Below, piece after piece: positions 46,101 to 56,403 of a stretch of 64,000 nt of DNA (position 1 is its first letter; every line of letters starts with the position of its first letter). The stretch spans positions 3,968,001 to 4,032,000 of the forward strand of contig NC_079233.1 of the NCBI RefSeq assembly GCF_028502605.1, in the 5' to 3' direction. The notes beneath the pieces were generated by a model. It saw nothing but the letters and a program-made list of their open reading frames with translations, was not told the origin of the DNA and ran no database searches. Source of the stretch: Trichoderma breve (taxonomy: Eukaryota > Ascomycota > Sordariomycetes > Hypocreales > Hypocreaceae). Made by a program: the position numbers and the translations under genes.

Positions 46101-49100
46101 AGTTTCAACATTTGTCGGACTAGACCGCGCGCTATACGAGAGGGTCGCTGTCTTGCGACACCACCTGGATGCTTGCGATGCAGCTGCCACGGCGGCAGGC
46201 TTATCCAGCATTTTCCCTGCCATCTTTTCGCGCGAGCCCATCCCTGACACTGTCCAGTTACAGACGGCGCTGTTTGCCATGCAGTACGCCAGCGCCCGAA
46301 CGTGGATGGACGGTGGATTGGCCTCGAAGATCGTGTCCGTTGTGGGCCACAGCTTCGGCGAGATCACGGCTCTCTGCGTCGCCGGTGTGCTAAGCCTCGA
46401 AGACACAGTTCGACTGGTCGCTGGCCGAGCAAAGCTGGTGCGTGATGCCTGGGGGCCGGATTCAGGGGCAATGATGGCCGTTGAGGCAGATGAGACTGTC
46501 GTCCAGGATCTGCTCAAGGAGGCCAACTTGAACGGCGATGGCTCAGCCAGCATCGCTTGCTACAACGGCCCTCGCAGCTTCACACTGGCTGGTACGACCA
46601 AGGCCATCGATGCGGTGGCCGCCATCCTTGCTAGCAACAGCAAGTTTGCTGGGGTGGGCATCAAGAGCAAGCGGCTTAACGTGACCAATGCTTTCCACTC
46701 GGTGTTGGTAGAGCAGCTTGTCGACGATCTTGGAAAGGTCGGCCGGGACCTTAAGTTCCAAGACGCCGTGATCCCAATTGAACGGGCTACTGAGAATGAG
46801 TCCACAGGCTCGCTGGACTGGACCTTTGTGCCATCGCACATGCGCCAGCCTGTCTTCTTCAACCACGCTGTACAACGGCTGGCCAAGAAACACCCACAGG
46901 CCATCTTCCTCGAAGCTGGATCAAACTCCACGATCACGGTGATGGCGAGCCGCGCGTTGGCCCAAGTCAATTCTGCCAATACACTCGCCTTCCAGGCTGT
47001 ATCCATCACTAACACTGAAAAGGGCCTCGACGGACTCGCAGATGCCACGGTAGCGCTATGGAGGCAGGGCTTGCGCGTGAACTTCTGGCCTCATCACCAC
47101 TCCCAGGCGAGCGAGTACGTGCAACTGCTTCTGCCGCCGTACCAGTTTGAGAAGTCACGCCACTGGCTGGAGGTAAAGTCGCCGCTGGAGGCTGTTACCA
47201 AGGCAGCCCAAGCCATGATCGCTGCGTCGGGAGTGTCTACTGCAGGAGTTGGACGCGTTACTGAGGTGGAAGACCCTAAGAAGCTGCCCCTCTGGACATT
47301 CATCGGCCATCAGGAGGCCAAAGGAAACAAGAAGCTGGCCCGCTTCCGGATCAACACAAGCTCAGACTCGTATCAGCGCTTGTTTGCATCTCACGTTATT
47401 GCCCAGACGGCACCCATCTGTCCGGCAACGCTCGAGATCGACATAGCCATCGAAGCTCTCTTCAGCCTCAATGCGAACTGGCGGGCTTCTGGCTACTCTC
47501 CTACGGTTCACGATCTCATCACTCACACACCAGTATGTGCCAACTCGGCGCGTACCTTTTACATGGATCTGTCGCCGTTGGACAAGACCGAAACTAAGTG
47601 GCACTTTAACTTACACAGCGTCGCGGGCAACGGCGGCGACCCCCAGGCCCACGCCGAGGCCACAGTCCGCATGCACGCTCCAACTGATGCCTCCTATCTG
47701 CAAAAGTTTAGTCGTTACGAGCGTCTGGTCAGCCACGCTCAGTGTGAGGCCCTTCTAAAGCTTGGCCTTGATAGCGACGGCGTCGAGGTGCTGCAGGGCC
47801 GCAACGTGTACCGGGCCTTCACCGAAGTCGTTGATTTCGGACCGGTCTACCGCGGTGTCAAGTATGTGGTCGGCCGTGAAGGCGAGAGCGCTGGTGTAAT
47901 TCATAAACAACACCAGGGTCATACCTGGCTCGACGTGCCCATGAGCGACTCGTTCGGCCAGATCGCCGGCATTCACGTGAATCTGCTGACCGACGACTTA
48001 CCGCCAGCCGATATGTTCGTTGCCACCGGTTGCGAGTTGTTAATGCGATCGCCAAAGGCTCAGCCAGAGGTTTCTGGCAAAGAGAACGGCCCCAGTGTCT
48101 GGCACGTCCTTGCCCGTCACGAGCGCCAGTCCGACAAGGCGTATACAACCGACGTCTTTATCTTTGACGCCTCTACCGGCGCCCTGACAGAGATCATGTT
48201 GGGCCTGCAGTACGCACGCGTGTCCAAGGCGTCAATGAGCAAGATCCTCACACGCTTTACAGCGGACCAAGAGTTCCTTAGAAAACCAACAGGGGCGATT
48301 GCTGCTGCTGCTACTGCTCCTCATCCTCCCCCCGTTACTGTTACTGTTCCCTCAGCTTCCGTTACTGCCCCTATCAAAACTAGCGCAAAGCCGAAGAAAA
48401 CAAAGCAAAAGGAAAAGGGCTTCGACATTACTGATGCCGTCCGTAACCTGGTGGCTGATGTCTCCGGCATCGAGGCTAGCGAGATAACACTCGACAGCGA
48501 GATGGCCGAAGTTGGCATCGACTCACTTATGGGTATGGAGCTGGCTCGTGAGGTCGAGAATAAATTCAAGTGTACCCTCAACCAAGCCGAGATGATGGAA
48601 GCAGTCAGCCTGCGCCAATTCGTCGCCTGCGTCGCAAAGGCGCTGGGAGATGCCGGAACAGACACTGCCGAGCAAGACTCGGATACTGCTGACAGCGACT
48701 CGGCCGTGGAATTTATGCGGTCGGACGAGACTGATGACACGGCCTCTGATATCACTACACCAGAGCCTGAAGAGGCATCTACTTTCTCCAAGCCCGTCTC
48801 GCTGTCAGCCGGTCCCGCTACCAGCAATCTGACCCTCGCTGCCTCTGACATTCTCGAGTGCTTCGGCCATGTTAAGTTGAGGACTGACGATAAAATACGC
48901 GAGTTTGGCATCGATAGCATCGCCCGTGTCGGCCTGGCTAGCAGCAATAAACTCTGTACAGCCCTTGTGGTTGAGGCTTTTGATGAGCTTGGGTCGCCAC
49001 TGCGGACAGCTACTCCAGGGCAGCTGCTGGATCGCGTAGCCTTCTTGCCGCAGCATGGCCGAATGATGGAATGGGTCTATGGCTTCCTGGAGCGTGAGGC

Positions 49101-51273
49101 ACGTTTGATAGATATTGACACGGCAACAGGCCAGATCACACGCACACATGTGGCCATCCCGCGCAAGAACAGCGCCGATCTGCTCGACGAACTGGTAGCT
49201 GCGCATCCCGAGTCTGCCATCCCCAACCGCCTGGCCTACTATGCCGGTAAGAACTTGGCTGGTGTCCTCAGCGGTTCTACTGATGGTATCCGAGTCATAT
49301 TTGGCAGTGCTGAAGGCCGGCGGCTGGTCCAGACTATGTACTGCGACTACGACTTCAACCGCATGCACTATGACCAGATGGCAGAGGTCATCACCCGGTT
49401 ATCCAGCCGCCTGGCCCAGACCGGTGAAACTCTGAAGGTTCTTGAAATGGGTGGCGGCACCGGTGGTACGACAAACGTAATTGCTCCGTTACTGGCTTCC
49501 CTAGGCATTCCAGTTGAATATACATTCACTGACCTTTCGACGTCCATGGTGGCCAACGCACGCCGCAAGTTCGCTGCGCAGTATCCGTTTATGCGCTTCG
49601 CCGTACACGATATTGAGAAGCCACCAGCCGCAGAGCTCCTAGGACAGCATCTAGTCTTGGCCAGCAATGCTATCCATGCTACTCGCAGCTTGCTCGAGTC
49701 GGCGTCCAACGTGCACCAGGCCCTACGCCCTGATGGTTTCCTCATGATCCTCGAGATGACAGAGAGTCTGCCATTCGTTGATATTGTGTTTGGCCTGCTC
49801 GAGGGCTGGTGGCTCTTCAACGATGGTCGTACCCATGCCGTCGTTACCGCCGAGCACTGGGAGCGCGCTCTGCACGCCTCAGGCTTCGGTCATGTCGACT
49901 GGACTGATGGCGAGAGGCCTGAGAACGCCTTCCAAAAGGTCATCATTGCCTTGGCCTCCGGAGAGCCGGTAGCTCGTCTCCCGGCGTCTGTATCATCTGT
50001 AGAGGAAACTAAGGTGGTTGATAGAGGCGACGTGGCGGCCCGCGAGGCCGAAGCCGAACGCCTCGTAGCCTCTTATACAGCCGGTTGGGCCACGCCAGCC
50101 CTCGATTCCGCGGTCATCGATGCCTCTACCGCTTCTTCTCCTGCCGTGGTCATCGTTACTGGCGCTACTGGCAGCCTCGGCGCCCACCTTGTGCAATCGC
50201 TTGCCGAACGCCAGGACGTCGCTACCGTTGTCTGTGTAAACCGTCAGTCTAGCGTCCCAGCCGATCAGCGCCAGGCCGAAGCATTCTTGTCAAGAGGTAT
50301 TACATTATCGCCTTCTGCGCAGGAAAAGCTGCGCGTCTATGAGACCGACACCTCCAAGCCGCAGCTTGGGCTGCCTACTCAAGAATACACCCGGTTGGCC
50401 GCGAATGCCACCCATATTATACACAACGCCTGGCCCATGAGTGGTACACGACCACTCAAAGCTTTTGAGCCGCAGTTGCAAACCATGCGCAACCTGCTGG
50501 ACCTGGCGCGAGAGATTGCTCTGGGAAATCCAAAGACTCGCATCGGCTTCCAGTTTGTGTCCTCTATTGGCGTGGTTGGCTATGCGGATACGTCCGCTGG
50601 GCCCCAGGTTCTTGAAGACCGCGTGTCAATCGCCGCTGTCATGCCCAGTGGCTACACCGAGGGCAAATGGGTATGCGAGCGCATGATAGACGAGACGTTG
50701 CACCGCTACCCAGGTCTGTTCCGCGCCACTGTCACCCGCCCAGGCCAAATCAGCGGCTCCAGTCGCAGTGGCTTCTGGAACCCAGTCGAGCACTTTGCTT
50801 TCTTGGTGAAGAGTGCCCAGGCTTTACGTGTTTGGCCCGACTTCAGTGGCCGTTTGCAGTGGTTGCCCGTTGACCGCAGCGCTGGTGTGGTTATAGACTT
50901 GCTACAACTGGAAAAGGGTGACGATGCAGCTTCCTATCCCGTCTACCATATTGACAACCCGGTTGGCCAGCCATGGGAGGAAATGTCGCCCGTGTTGGCA
51001 GCGGCCCTTGATATCCCTTCCCAGAACGTGATCCCTTATGCCGACTGGATCATGCGCGTGCGCCGCTCGCCGCTCCCCGCTGACGAGAATCCGGCTGTTC
51101 GCATCATTGACTTCCTCGACGGCCACTTTGAGCGCATGTCCTGCGGCGGCATAATCCTTGATACCCAGAAAGCTAAGGAGCACTCAGCCACGATGGCAGT
51201 CCAGGGAGCTGTGGGTGCTGATATCGCGAGAGCGTATGTAGCATCCTGGAAGGCTATGGGGTTTCTGAAATAG
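43120..51273 (+). CDS. Non-reducing polyketide synthase ([17 protein letters not shown])
   Basis: An uninterrupted frame of 2717 aa. SAT: GFCAG with Cys161. KS: DTACSSS with Cys624, then EAHGTGT and [16 protein letters not shown] with Ser ~1078. PT: His of ASHVIA ~1425 and Asp ~1610 in MSDSFG. ACP: GIDSL with Ser1802. A spacer follows with an odd ACP-like GIDSIARV (Ser ~1933). CMeT: EMGGGTGG ~2109. Reductive domain: TGATGSLG ~2348 and YxxxK at Tyr2512/Lys2516 (GYTEGKW). This is the architecture of azaphilone and sorbicillin NR-PKSs: an acyl starter from an HR-PKS is loaded by SAT, extended with malonyl units, C-methylated, cyclised by PT and released by R as an aldehyde. The SAT linker carries a short poly-Gln run. 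It acts in the cytosol. Confidence 0.96.
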   Translation: MTTSTIASSVADAPKATTFVFGGHIGTQSKKSLEKPVKQFLSGPNATWILEAVSGLPHYWEALVEKIPEIAGAVSGAELLKDFDSWLRNGISEGDLLAPETELPNILIGPLMVAIQLDQYWRYLEFRLDDASISDPQAELVKQQQQQQQTTTRPVETLGFCAGLISAVAVASSHDRAEFEKYGAVAVRIGMLMAALVDARESRDEARGMGGSVSFGTAWRSGTKQGNDMTSIVSSLTPDAYVSVLFDEARATVSTSERVAPTLVRRLRAAGVTAVPLPFKGHMHTPGVERKRQTEALIELCRVGPNGAGLQFPAAAQLALPTFSNSADGSHVSPDETDLTGMLLRAILTQQFNWAGTMSKLLSASATAHKEVSLVAFGLDQCIPPTITRKFGPKQAHYEQLESHIESWKLQKISSLALATAKTAAPPTVNGPTLTVKDEPQTSVAPGKSNEEVIAIVGMSIKASGADDLEEFAAMLKTGKSQHELITAERMTPDMLFREPEEDPKKKKSYYGNFLRDSDAFDHKFFKRSPRESQAMDPQCRLAMQVAYQAVEQSGYFTEPKLTSKEQEHVGAYLGVCGVDYEQNTACHAASAFTATGALRSFITGRIAHFFGWTGPAMTFDTACSSSTVALHTACRDLLSGEATSALVGGVNIMTSMQWMQNLSAGSFLSPTGQCKPFDADADGYCRGEGVAFVFLKKLSDAEAAGNTVLGTIRATAVYQNLNITPLFVPNVPSLSQLFKDVIRKAGVDPSEISLVEAHGTGTAVGDPAEYESVKLALASPHRNAVVPIGSVKGHVGHTEGASGMIALVKVLMMMRDNFIPPQASFTRMNPHTHASPADMMEVVTELRPWTAERKIALLNNYGACGSNASVVIDYSAPKALNNRLQAQTATETRQPFWIPGFDARSIAAYSKALSTYLRGRTGDKKVNLADVAFNLARQSNPSLPQGLIFSCQSLEELQGKLAQAAAATKETAAAAGIIISKSERPVVLCFGGQVSTFVGLDRALYERVAVLRHHLDACDAAATAAGLSSIFPAIFSREPIPDTVQLQTALFAMQYASARTWMDGGLASKIVSVVGHSFGEITALCVAGVLSLEDTVRLVAGRAKLVRDAWGPDSGAMMAVEADETVVQDLLKEANLNGDGSASIACYNGPRSFTLAGTTKAIDAVAAILASNSKFAGVGIKSKRLNVTNAFHSVLVEQLVDDLGKVGRDLKFQDAVIPIERATENESTGSLDWTFVPSHMRQPVFFNHAVQRLAKKHPQAIFLEAGSNSTITVMASRALAQVNSANTLAFQAVSITNTEKGLDGLADATVALWRQGLRVNFWPHHHSQASEYVQLLLPPYQFEKSRHWLEVKSPLEAVTKAAQAMIAASGVSTAGVGRVTEVEDPKKLPLWTFIGHQEAKGNKKLARFRINTSSDSYQRLFASHVIAQTAPICPATLEIDIAIEALFSLNANWRASGYSPTVHDLITHTPVCANSARTFYMDLSPLDKTETKWHFNLHSVAGNGGDPQAHAEATVRMHAPTDASYLQKFSRYERLVSHAQCEALLKLGLDSDGVEVLQGRNVYRAFTEVVDFGPVYRGVKYVVGREGESAGVIHKQHQGHTWLDVPMSDSFGQIAGIHVNLLTDDLPPADMFVATGCELLMRSPKAQPEVSGKENGPSVWHVLARHERQSDKAYTTDVFIFDASTGALTEIMLGLQYARVSKASMSKILTRFTADQEFLRKPTGAIAAAATAPHPPPVTVTVPSASVTAPIKTSAKPKKTKQKEKGFDITDAVRNLVADVSGIEASEITLDSEMAEVGIDSLMGMELAREVENKFKCTLNQAEMMEAVSLRQFVACVAKALGDAGTDTAEQDSDTADSDSAVEFMRSDETDDTASDITTPEPEEASTFSKPVSLSAGPATSNLTLAASDILECFGHVKLRTDDKIREFGIDSIARVGLASSNKLCTALVVEAFDELGSPLRTATPGQLLDRVAFLPQHGRMMEWVYGFLEREARLIDIDTATGQITRTHVAIPRKNSADLLDELVAAHPESAIPNRLAYYAGKNLAGVLSGSTDGIRVIFGSAEGRRLVQTMYCDYDFNRMHYDQMAEVITRLSSRLAQTGETLKVLEMGGGTGGTTNVIAPLLASLGIPVEYTFTDLSTSMVANARRKFAAQYPFMRFAVHDIEKPPAAELLGQHLVLASNAIHATRSLLESASNVHQALRPDGFLMILEMTESLPFVDIVFGLLEGWWLFNDGRTHAVVTAEHWERALHASGFGHVDWTDGERPENAFQKVIIALASGEPVARLPASVSSVEETKVVDRGDVAAREAEAERLVASYTAGWATPALDSAVIDASTASSPAVVIVTGATGSLGAHLVQSLAERQDVATVVCVNRQSSVPADQRQAEAFLSRGITLSPSAQEKLRVYETDTSKPQLGLPTQEYTRLAANATHIIHNAWPMSGTRPLKAFEPQLQTMRNLLDLAREIALGNPKTRIGFQFVSSIGVVGYADTSAGPQVLEDRVSIAAVMPSGYTEGKWVCERMIDETLHRYPGLFRATVTRPGQISGSSRSGFWNPVEHFAFLVKSAQALRVWPDFSGRLQWLPVDRSAGVVIDLLQLEKGDDAASYPVYHIDNPVGQPWEEMSPVLAAALDIPSQNVIPYADWIMRVRRSPLPADENPAVRIIDFLDGHFERMSCGGIILDTQKAKEHSATMAVQGAVGADIARAYVASWKAMGFLK

Positions 51274-52140
51274 ATTGTTCTCTGAAGTGTATTAACTGAT
51301 GGTATTTTGGAGTTTTTTTTCTTTGCTTTGTACGATTTAATTGGTTTGTCGTTTGGAGTGGCTAAAATGTGGAAAATGATCTACATGTAGATTGTTGCTC
51401 TCAATACCGGTTGGAATTTGGAAGTCCGGAGATTTAGATGTTGATGAGACCGCACGTGCCGCCACACGTGATGGACCTCAACCTAAACCCGTTGATATCT
51501 ATGTTTGCTGGAATTAGATAGCTTTTCCATATCTTTTTAGTTCAAAATGTTGAAAATAATTCACTTCAGCTTCTTAGCTACCTTGGTTTTCACGAGTATG
51601 TGCAGATAAGTAAGTATCCCTGGGCAAATTTACATCATTGGCCGAGATTGACAAGTCGGAAAAGTCCACCATTTCCAGCCTACAATAACTTGTCCGCTAT
51701 GTCATTAACTGAGTTAAATCCACGAAGCAAAGCATTCTCCCTTCATTTCTTATCCATTGTGTTCTATTACTAAACTTAACTAGATGGATCGCAAGCTTTG
51801 TGTGTACTGACCCAAAAGTGACGAACAGATCTTAAAGCGATACATTAGTTCGCTATTTTATCTATTGTCATATAGGAAGGAATTGAGGGACATTCTTATA
51901 GTTGACAAAGTCTGATAAGAGCAATGACAACAAAGGTATTAGGTAGGTACAGGTATATGAGATAGCTAATACACGTATTCTATGAGTATACAACATTCAC
52001 AGCAAGCTTTAGATTTGGAATATTCCAACACGTTTCGACCACACATTGTCATTAAGGACTGATATAAAAGATATAAGGGCAGAGAAAGCTCAATTGGTCC
52101 GCGCATCACTAACAATGCTATCTACATGTACCATAGACCT
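51274..52140. other. Intergenic between convergent NR-PKS and acyltransferase
   Basis: About 870 bases. A 20-codon mini-frame at 51547-51609 looks like a signal peptide but stops at once. No other feature is supported. Confidence 0.6.
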
Positions 52141-53526
52141 CTACCCAACGTATCTTACATACTGCTTCCACAGCGGGTCTTTCTTCAACCCGTTGATGTC
52201 GTCCTCGGGCATGCACAGCGTTAGAGGAATGAAGGCACCCTCAGCATCGTTAATGATCAAGCATCCAGGAATCGGAGCCGCAGTTGGTCGGCGGAAGAAG
52301 CACGACCGGCCCAGTGGGCCCCAAGATGCCGGCAGAGGCTGCACCTGGCCGGTTGCCGTCACCATGAGATCTGCCCGGGGGTCGTGTGTGCCGCCATACA
52401 GCAGGCTGGATGTGTCTGGCTCTCGGGCCATGAATGTAGCAAAGCTGCGGATGGCCCATGCCGTGTTGGCCTGGTTGAGCTCACGACGCAATACCTGTGC
52501 AATCTGGGGCAGGGAGAGTTCGGCCACCTGTCCCAAGGACAGCCTTACCAAGGCGTGACATACCATGTGTCCCATGTAAGTCAGCGGTACGCCCAGCGCC
52601 ATGCGGCCGTCGATGGCTCGGCCGAGCTTCGACATGCGCTCTGGTGGCTGTCCGTTGGCAATACGCACGGCGCAGAGGCGTTGCCAGGCAAAGGCGGAGA
52701 AGATGTCGTTTTCGGACACCATGAGAGAGCCCGGTTTGTTGGCTGATGCGTCGTCTTTGACTGACTTGACGAGGCGCGCAAGAGCGTTGACTGGCATCTT
52801 GAAGTAGCACCACATCAGCGGGCTCGAGGGCGTCGCCCAAGTGTAGCCGGGTGGTTTCCGCAGGTGGCTGTAGTCCTTGAGGGGCTCACCGAGCGGTATC
52901 AAAGGGATTACACGGCTGCGTTCGCGGTTGGCCTGCTCTAGGTCGTCCGCCGGAATCTCCTTACCGGCCATGACGATGGCCAGCAGGTTCAGAAATTGGT
53001 AGATGCCAGTGCCATCGATGATAGTGTGGTGCGTGCTGAGGTTGAGGATCAGACCACCGCGCACAAAGTTGGCCTGCATAGCGATCACAGGGTCAGGACC
53101 TTCGAGGCCCCGGGGATGAGGCAGCGCCGGCCAGGGCGTCAAGACCGATCCATCCAGCATATTGATCGGCACGCCGGCTGAGATGAGCTTGGCCATGGGC
53201 GCGATGAGGTCGTCACAATATTTAACCCTGATGCGGTCCTCGGGCACATCCGCTGGCCACGGCACCGCCTTCAAAATTCCACCGGGTTTAGATTCCCGGG
53301 CCACCTGCCATCCTGTCCAGGGGATCTGCTCTTTAATCTTGTCAAAGCCGCTCTGGAGGGCTGCGACGATGGCATCGCGGTCTACATCATTTGGTAGCTT
53401 GAACCCGAACAGCAGCTGCGTGTATGCATTGAGTAGTGGGAATTGGGAGATGATGTCGCGATATAGCTCCGAATCGGTACCAGCAGTATCGCTCTGAGTA
53501 GGGAGTGATTCCACTGCCACGGACAT
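52141..53526 (-). CDS. Acyltransferase, trichothecene 3-O-acetyltransferase/BAHD-like
   Basis: A single exon of 461 aa. The catalytic HxxxDG motif is clear in STHHTIIDGTG near residues 163-173. The C-terminal structural motif (DFGWG in plants, DFGxLG-like in fungi) appears as SWGPLG followed by FFRRP, so its first Asp is replaced by Ser. The length fits the family (450-490 aa). It would transfer an acyl group from CoA, or from a PKS carrier protein, to a hydroxyl of the polyketide. Such enzymes decorate azaphilones (AzaD, CazE). It is convergent with the NR-PKS and is the right-most clear member of the cluster. Confidence 0.88.
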   Translation of the reverse strand: MSVAVESLPTQSDTAGTDSELYRDIISQFPLLNAYTQLLFGFKLPNDVDRDAIVAALQSGFDKIKEQIPWTGWQVARESKPGGILKAVPWPADVPEDRIRVKYCDDLIAPMAKLISAGVPINMLDGSVLTPWPALPHPRGLEGPDPVIAMQANFVRGGLILNLSTHHTIIDGTGIYQFLNLLAIVMAGKEIPADDLEQANRERSRVIPLIPLGEPLKDYSHLRKPPGYTWATPSSPLMWCYFKMPVNALARLVKSVKDDASANKPGSLMVSENDIFSAFAWQRLCAVRIANGQPPERMSKLGRAIDGRMALGVPLTYMGHMVCHALVRLSLGQVAELSLPQIAQVLRRELNQANTAWAIRSFATFMAREPDTSSLLYGGTHDPRADLMVTATGQVQPLPASWGPLGRSCFFRRPTAAPIPGCLIINDAEGAFIPLTLCMPEDDINGLKKDPLWKQYVRYVG

Positions 53527-53682
53527 GGTAACTTAGTTTTAGTTTGTAGTAACAAGTCAGGAAAACTTTACCCAAGAAAGATAGTCAAGAGTCGCCATCT
53601 TACATTGCGATCGCTAGTTTTAGTGGAAATTATACACTCTGAATACATCTCGGGCGTGTAAGTACAGTTTGCTGCTCTTTCG

Positions 53683-53736
53683 GAGTTTTGGAGTTTTGGA
53701 GTTTGGGTGTTTGGACTTTCGGACTTTCGGACTTTC
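53683..53736. repeat. Two adjoining 8-base tandem repeats
   Basis: GAGTTTTG repeats from 53683 with an 8-base step (three copies, the last imperfect), and ACTTTCGG repeats from 53715 with the same step (53715, 53723, 53731). They lie about 160-210 bases upstream of the acyltransferase start. Confidence 0.75.
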
Positions 53737-54546
53737 TTTGCCTTCTGGCGATTTTCTGGCGGGTCGGAGGATGAGACCCCCCATTGTTACCCTATTCATG
53801 CCAGAAAATTAGCAGAGTAATTGTCTTCTTTCACTCTATTGAAGCTATACTTGAGATTGACATAAAAATTATTATTGCAAAAGAAACAAGAAGAAGAAGG
53901 TTTGTGAGCAAAATCAGATAGCCAAATGAGCATCAACCGTTGGGTATGACTATTGACTTATCTTCGCTCTTGTATTGGTTGTAACAAGGCACTAAATCTG
54001 AGATAGAATAGAACTCTCTTACAACTCGTATAAATGATGGAGGCGTCAGTTTCGGTCAGTATGCAGGTACAGGTAACAACAAGCAAAGAGAATTTGCCTG
54101 CTTTAGAGATAATATCAGGCAGCTCTGGCAACTTTCGGATGACTTCGCTTCAAGGATAAAGTTTCGAAAATGCGACGAATCAGTTGCTTATATATGTGCT
54201 AGAATCCTTTTTTCCCTCACAGATAAACACAAAGGGTAGGCAAAGAGGTTGCGTAAATTATCTATATTCATCCCTGCCTTTAGGCGTAGCCTCTAACTGT
54301 CCAAGTTCTCCATCTCACTCTGGCGATTGTCAATGATTACCCACCTGACTGCTGATCTACCGCTTATAATGGAGCCAACCAAAGCGGCGATCTCTTCTAT
54401 GCAAAACATTCATTTTCAGGCACCCAAGCGGAGGTCAAAAAAAGCGAGACCGAAAGCTGGGTAAATACATACATTCAGCATTATGGTAAGCACCCAATCA
54501 GCTTATCAAACACAGGCAGTATGAAGAACGATACGAAGTGCTGGAT

Positions 54547-54690
54547 AAATATAGACATAATATCAAGTACTAGAGAAATATAGACATAGCAGCAATTGCT
54601 AGTGAAATATAGATATAGTAGCAGTTGGAAGAAAAATATAGGTATAGTAGTAGATATTAGAGAAAATATAGCTATAGTAGCAGATACTTA
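54547..54690 (-). repeat. 29-bp-period AT-rich minisatellite, locus 3 (inverted)
   Basis: The anchor AAATATA recurs at 54547, 54576, 54605, 54634 and about 54664, a 29-base step. The reverse complement matches the unit at 34.0-34.2 kb (TACTACTATA ... CTATATTTCTCTAG). Confidence 0.88.
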
Positions 54691-55075
54691 AAGAACTAGG
54701 GTTTGTAGGTGTATTATTTAGGGCGCAGTTGTTCGAAATCTTTTCTGCCTCGGTTTTCCCGTCATTCACTTGGCACCGCAAGCGCATCTCCTCTTGTGAT
54801 CCGATGCAACCCTTTCCTCCAAGAGATCAGCCAAGACGAGATCAGTAGAGATGCCTCGGCCCGAGCCTCCGTTTTAGCGTGTCTGAGCAGTTATATGGAA
54901 CCGGGCATACATACCTAGGGAATGTACATCAGGAGCTTTGCGTGTAATACTGGTCGTAATCTTTTACTACAAGGCTCTGGAATATAGGAAAAAGCCGGAG
55001 TAAGAACAGACAACCCTGCCGAGGATGAACAATGCGAGCACAGTTGCTATCGTTCAAGCGGCCCTTCGGTAAGGC

Positions 55076-55610
55076 CTACTCAACTAGACAACCATTCCCG
55101 AAGCGCATTATCTCGCCACCATTGGTCGTTTTGACGAACCACTTGTGCCTAAAGATGGCGTTGCATTTTGGGTCGGGTAGGCCGGCAAATCTGTGTGCAA
55201 GAGGAGCCCATTCCTCGAACCTCATTTGCAGATAACGAGGATCTAGTGAGAAAGGACTTTGTTAGTATAGGATGCCATGCAAGAATAGTTCGTCCCAAAA
55301 AGAATGTTACAGCCCTATCTCTATTAGGCATAATTCGCTCAGACGACGATTTACGGCTTTCGGATAAATGCGTCTACTTTAGATCTTATTTAGCTTTTCT
55401 ATGAGGTATATAAGTCTCTGGCTTGTATCCTCTGTATGTGGATACAATTACCTGATAAATACAATCTCTGAACAGTTTTTTGAAATCTTGGGCGATGTCG
55501 GCGGTATCGCTAAAGAGCTCGCTCAACCCTTGATTTGAACCATAAATCCATTGTAGCGTTATGGGACGATAATAACCGTCTAGCACAGCAATAGTACGAG
55601 AACTGAGATG
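55076..55610 (-). pseudogene. Decayed gene remnant of unknown family
   Basis: The minus strand reads as protein-like sequence over two frames. The upstream part gives SSRTIAVLDGYYRPITLQW and DTADIAQDFKKLFRDC, ending at a GTAATT that could be an intron donor (~55450). The downstream part, reading through stops that sit where Gln or Lys would fit, ends with RYLQMRFEEWAPLAHRFAG, LPDPKCNAIFRHKWFVK and MRFGNGCLVE, with TAG at 55076-55078. Composition and continuity across stops suggest a former gene. I do not recognise the family. Confidence 0.4.
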
Positions 55611-56403
55611 AGTTTTCCTTCCTTAATCTATTCATTATCCAGGTAGAAGGCGAATCTCGTTTACCAAGAGAGTGAGCCGACTATCCTAAGAGAGTATTTC
55701 GTATGAACAAAAATGGAGAACATATCGACTATCCTAACCTGGCAAGGCGTTAGTGGGCCGCGCATTGGCAAAAACCGCTAAAAATGAGAGAGAAAAGATC
55801 TAATCTAATCTGATGACTCAAATTCCATCTGATAAGATTAAAGATCAGTTCATCGTTAGCTAAAAGATTGAGTCAATTCCAACGCTAAGCAAGAAACAAG
55901 AGTTCTAGACTGCAGATCAAGTCCACATCAAGCGGCACATCTCCACCTTATTGAATTTTTACATGGCCGGGGTGAAGTCTTTCCGCGGCCCTGCGAATGA
56001 TCTCGGAAGGGCGTGCCAACTTACTGGTTACTAGAATCTGTGCTGTGATGGATCAGGCTCAGTATTCCGAAACTGCCAATCATCACGGAAAGGCAGGCTA
56101 GCCTAGTAAGAAGGGCATGTCAGCCTAGTGGCTGCTAAAGTTTGTGTCGTGATAAATACGAGCCGGTTGAGATGGAGTTTCCCAAGTTATGGTTAGAAGA
56201 TTAGCTCAACCGTCGGCAACGGCGTGAGAGAGGGCACTGTCATGTGATTCACAAGTTGCCCGAGAGTTATATAGTATATATTAATACATGAACTTGGCAG
56301 TTGCCAAGCCGATCATTATCTCTCGGCATCCAATCTAGTGAATCTGTCACCTATCTGCGGCGGGAGAGACATCAACAGCCTAGGACTTGAAAGTCTTTGA
56401 GCT
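55611..56403. other. Intergenic, promoter of the ferric reductase gene
   Basis: About 790 bases, AT-rich. The right end has a TATA-like atagtatata near 56270. The GGAAGGGCGTG and GGAAAGGCAGG blocks near 56010 and 56090 are loosely repeated. No gene is supported. Confidence 0.55.

Larger units (their letters stand above)
53527..55075. other. Intergenic: acyltransferase promoter and minisatellite locus 3
   Basis: About 1.5 kb. It contains 8-base tandem repeats next to the acyltransferase start and the 29-base minisatellite at 54547-54690. Short frames at 54599-54918 have no domain. Confidence 0.6.

Noticed and set aside
51547..51609. Mini-frame with a signal-peptide-like sequence downstream of the NR-PKS
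   Set aside because: It stops after 20 codons and no second exon continuing it could be found.
15068..53526. Direct identification as the sorbicillin cluster
   Set aside because: In sorbicillin clusters the two PKS genes are adjacent and no acyltransferase, MDR or SnoaL gene is typical; here the PKSs are about 15.5 kb apart with these extra genes.
54599..54918. Small open frames around minisatellite locus 3
   Set aside because: They are largely translated repeat or lack any domain.
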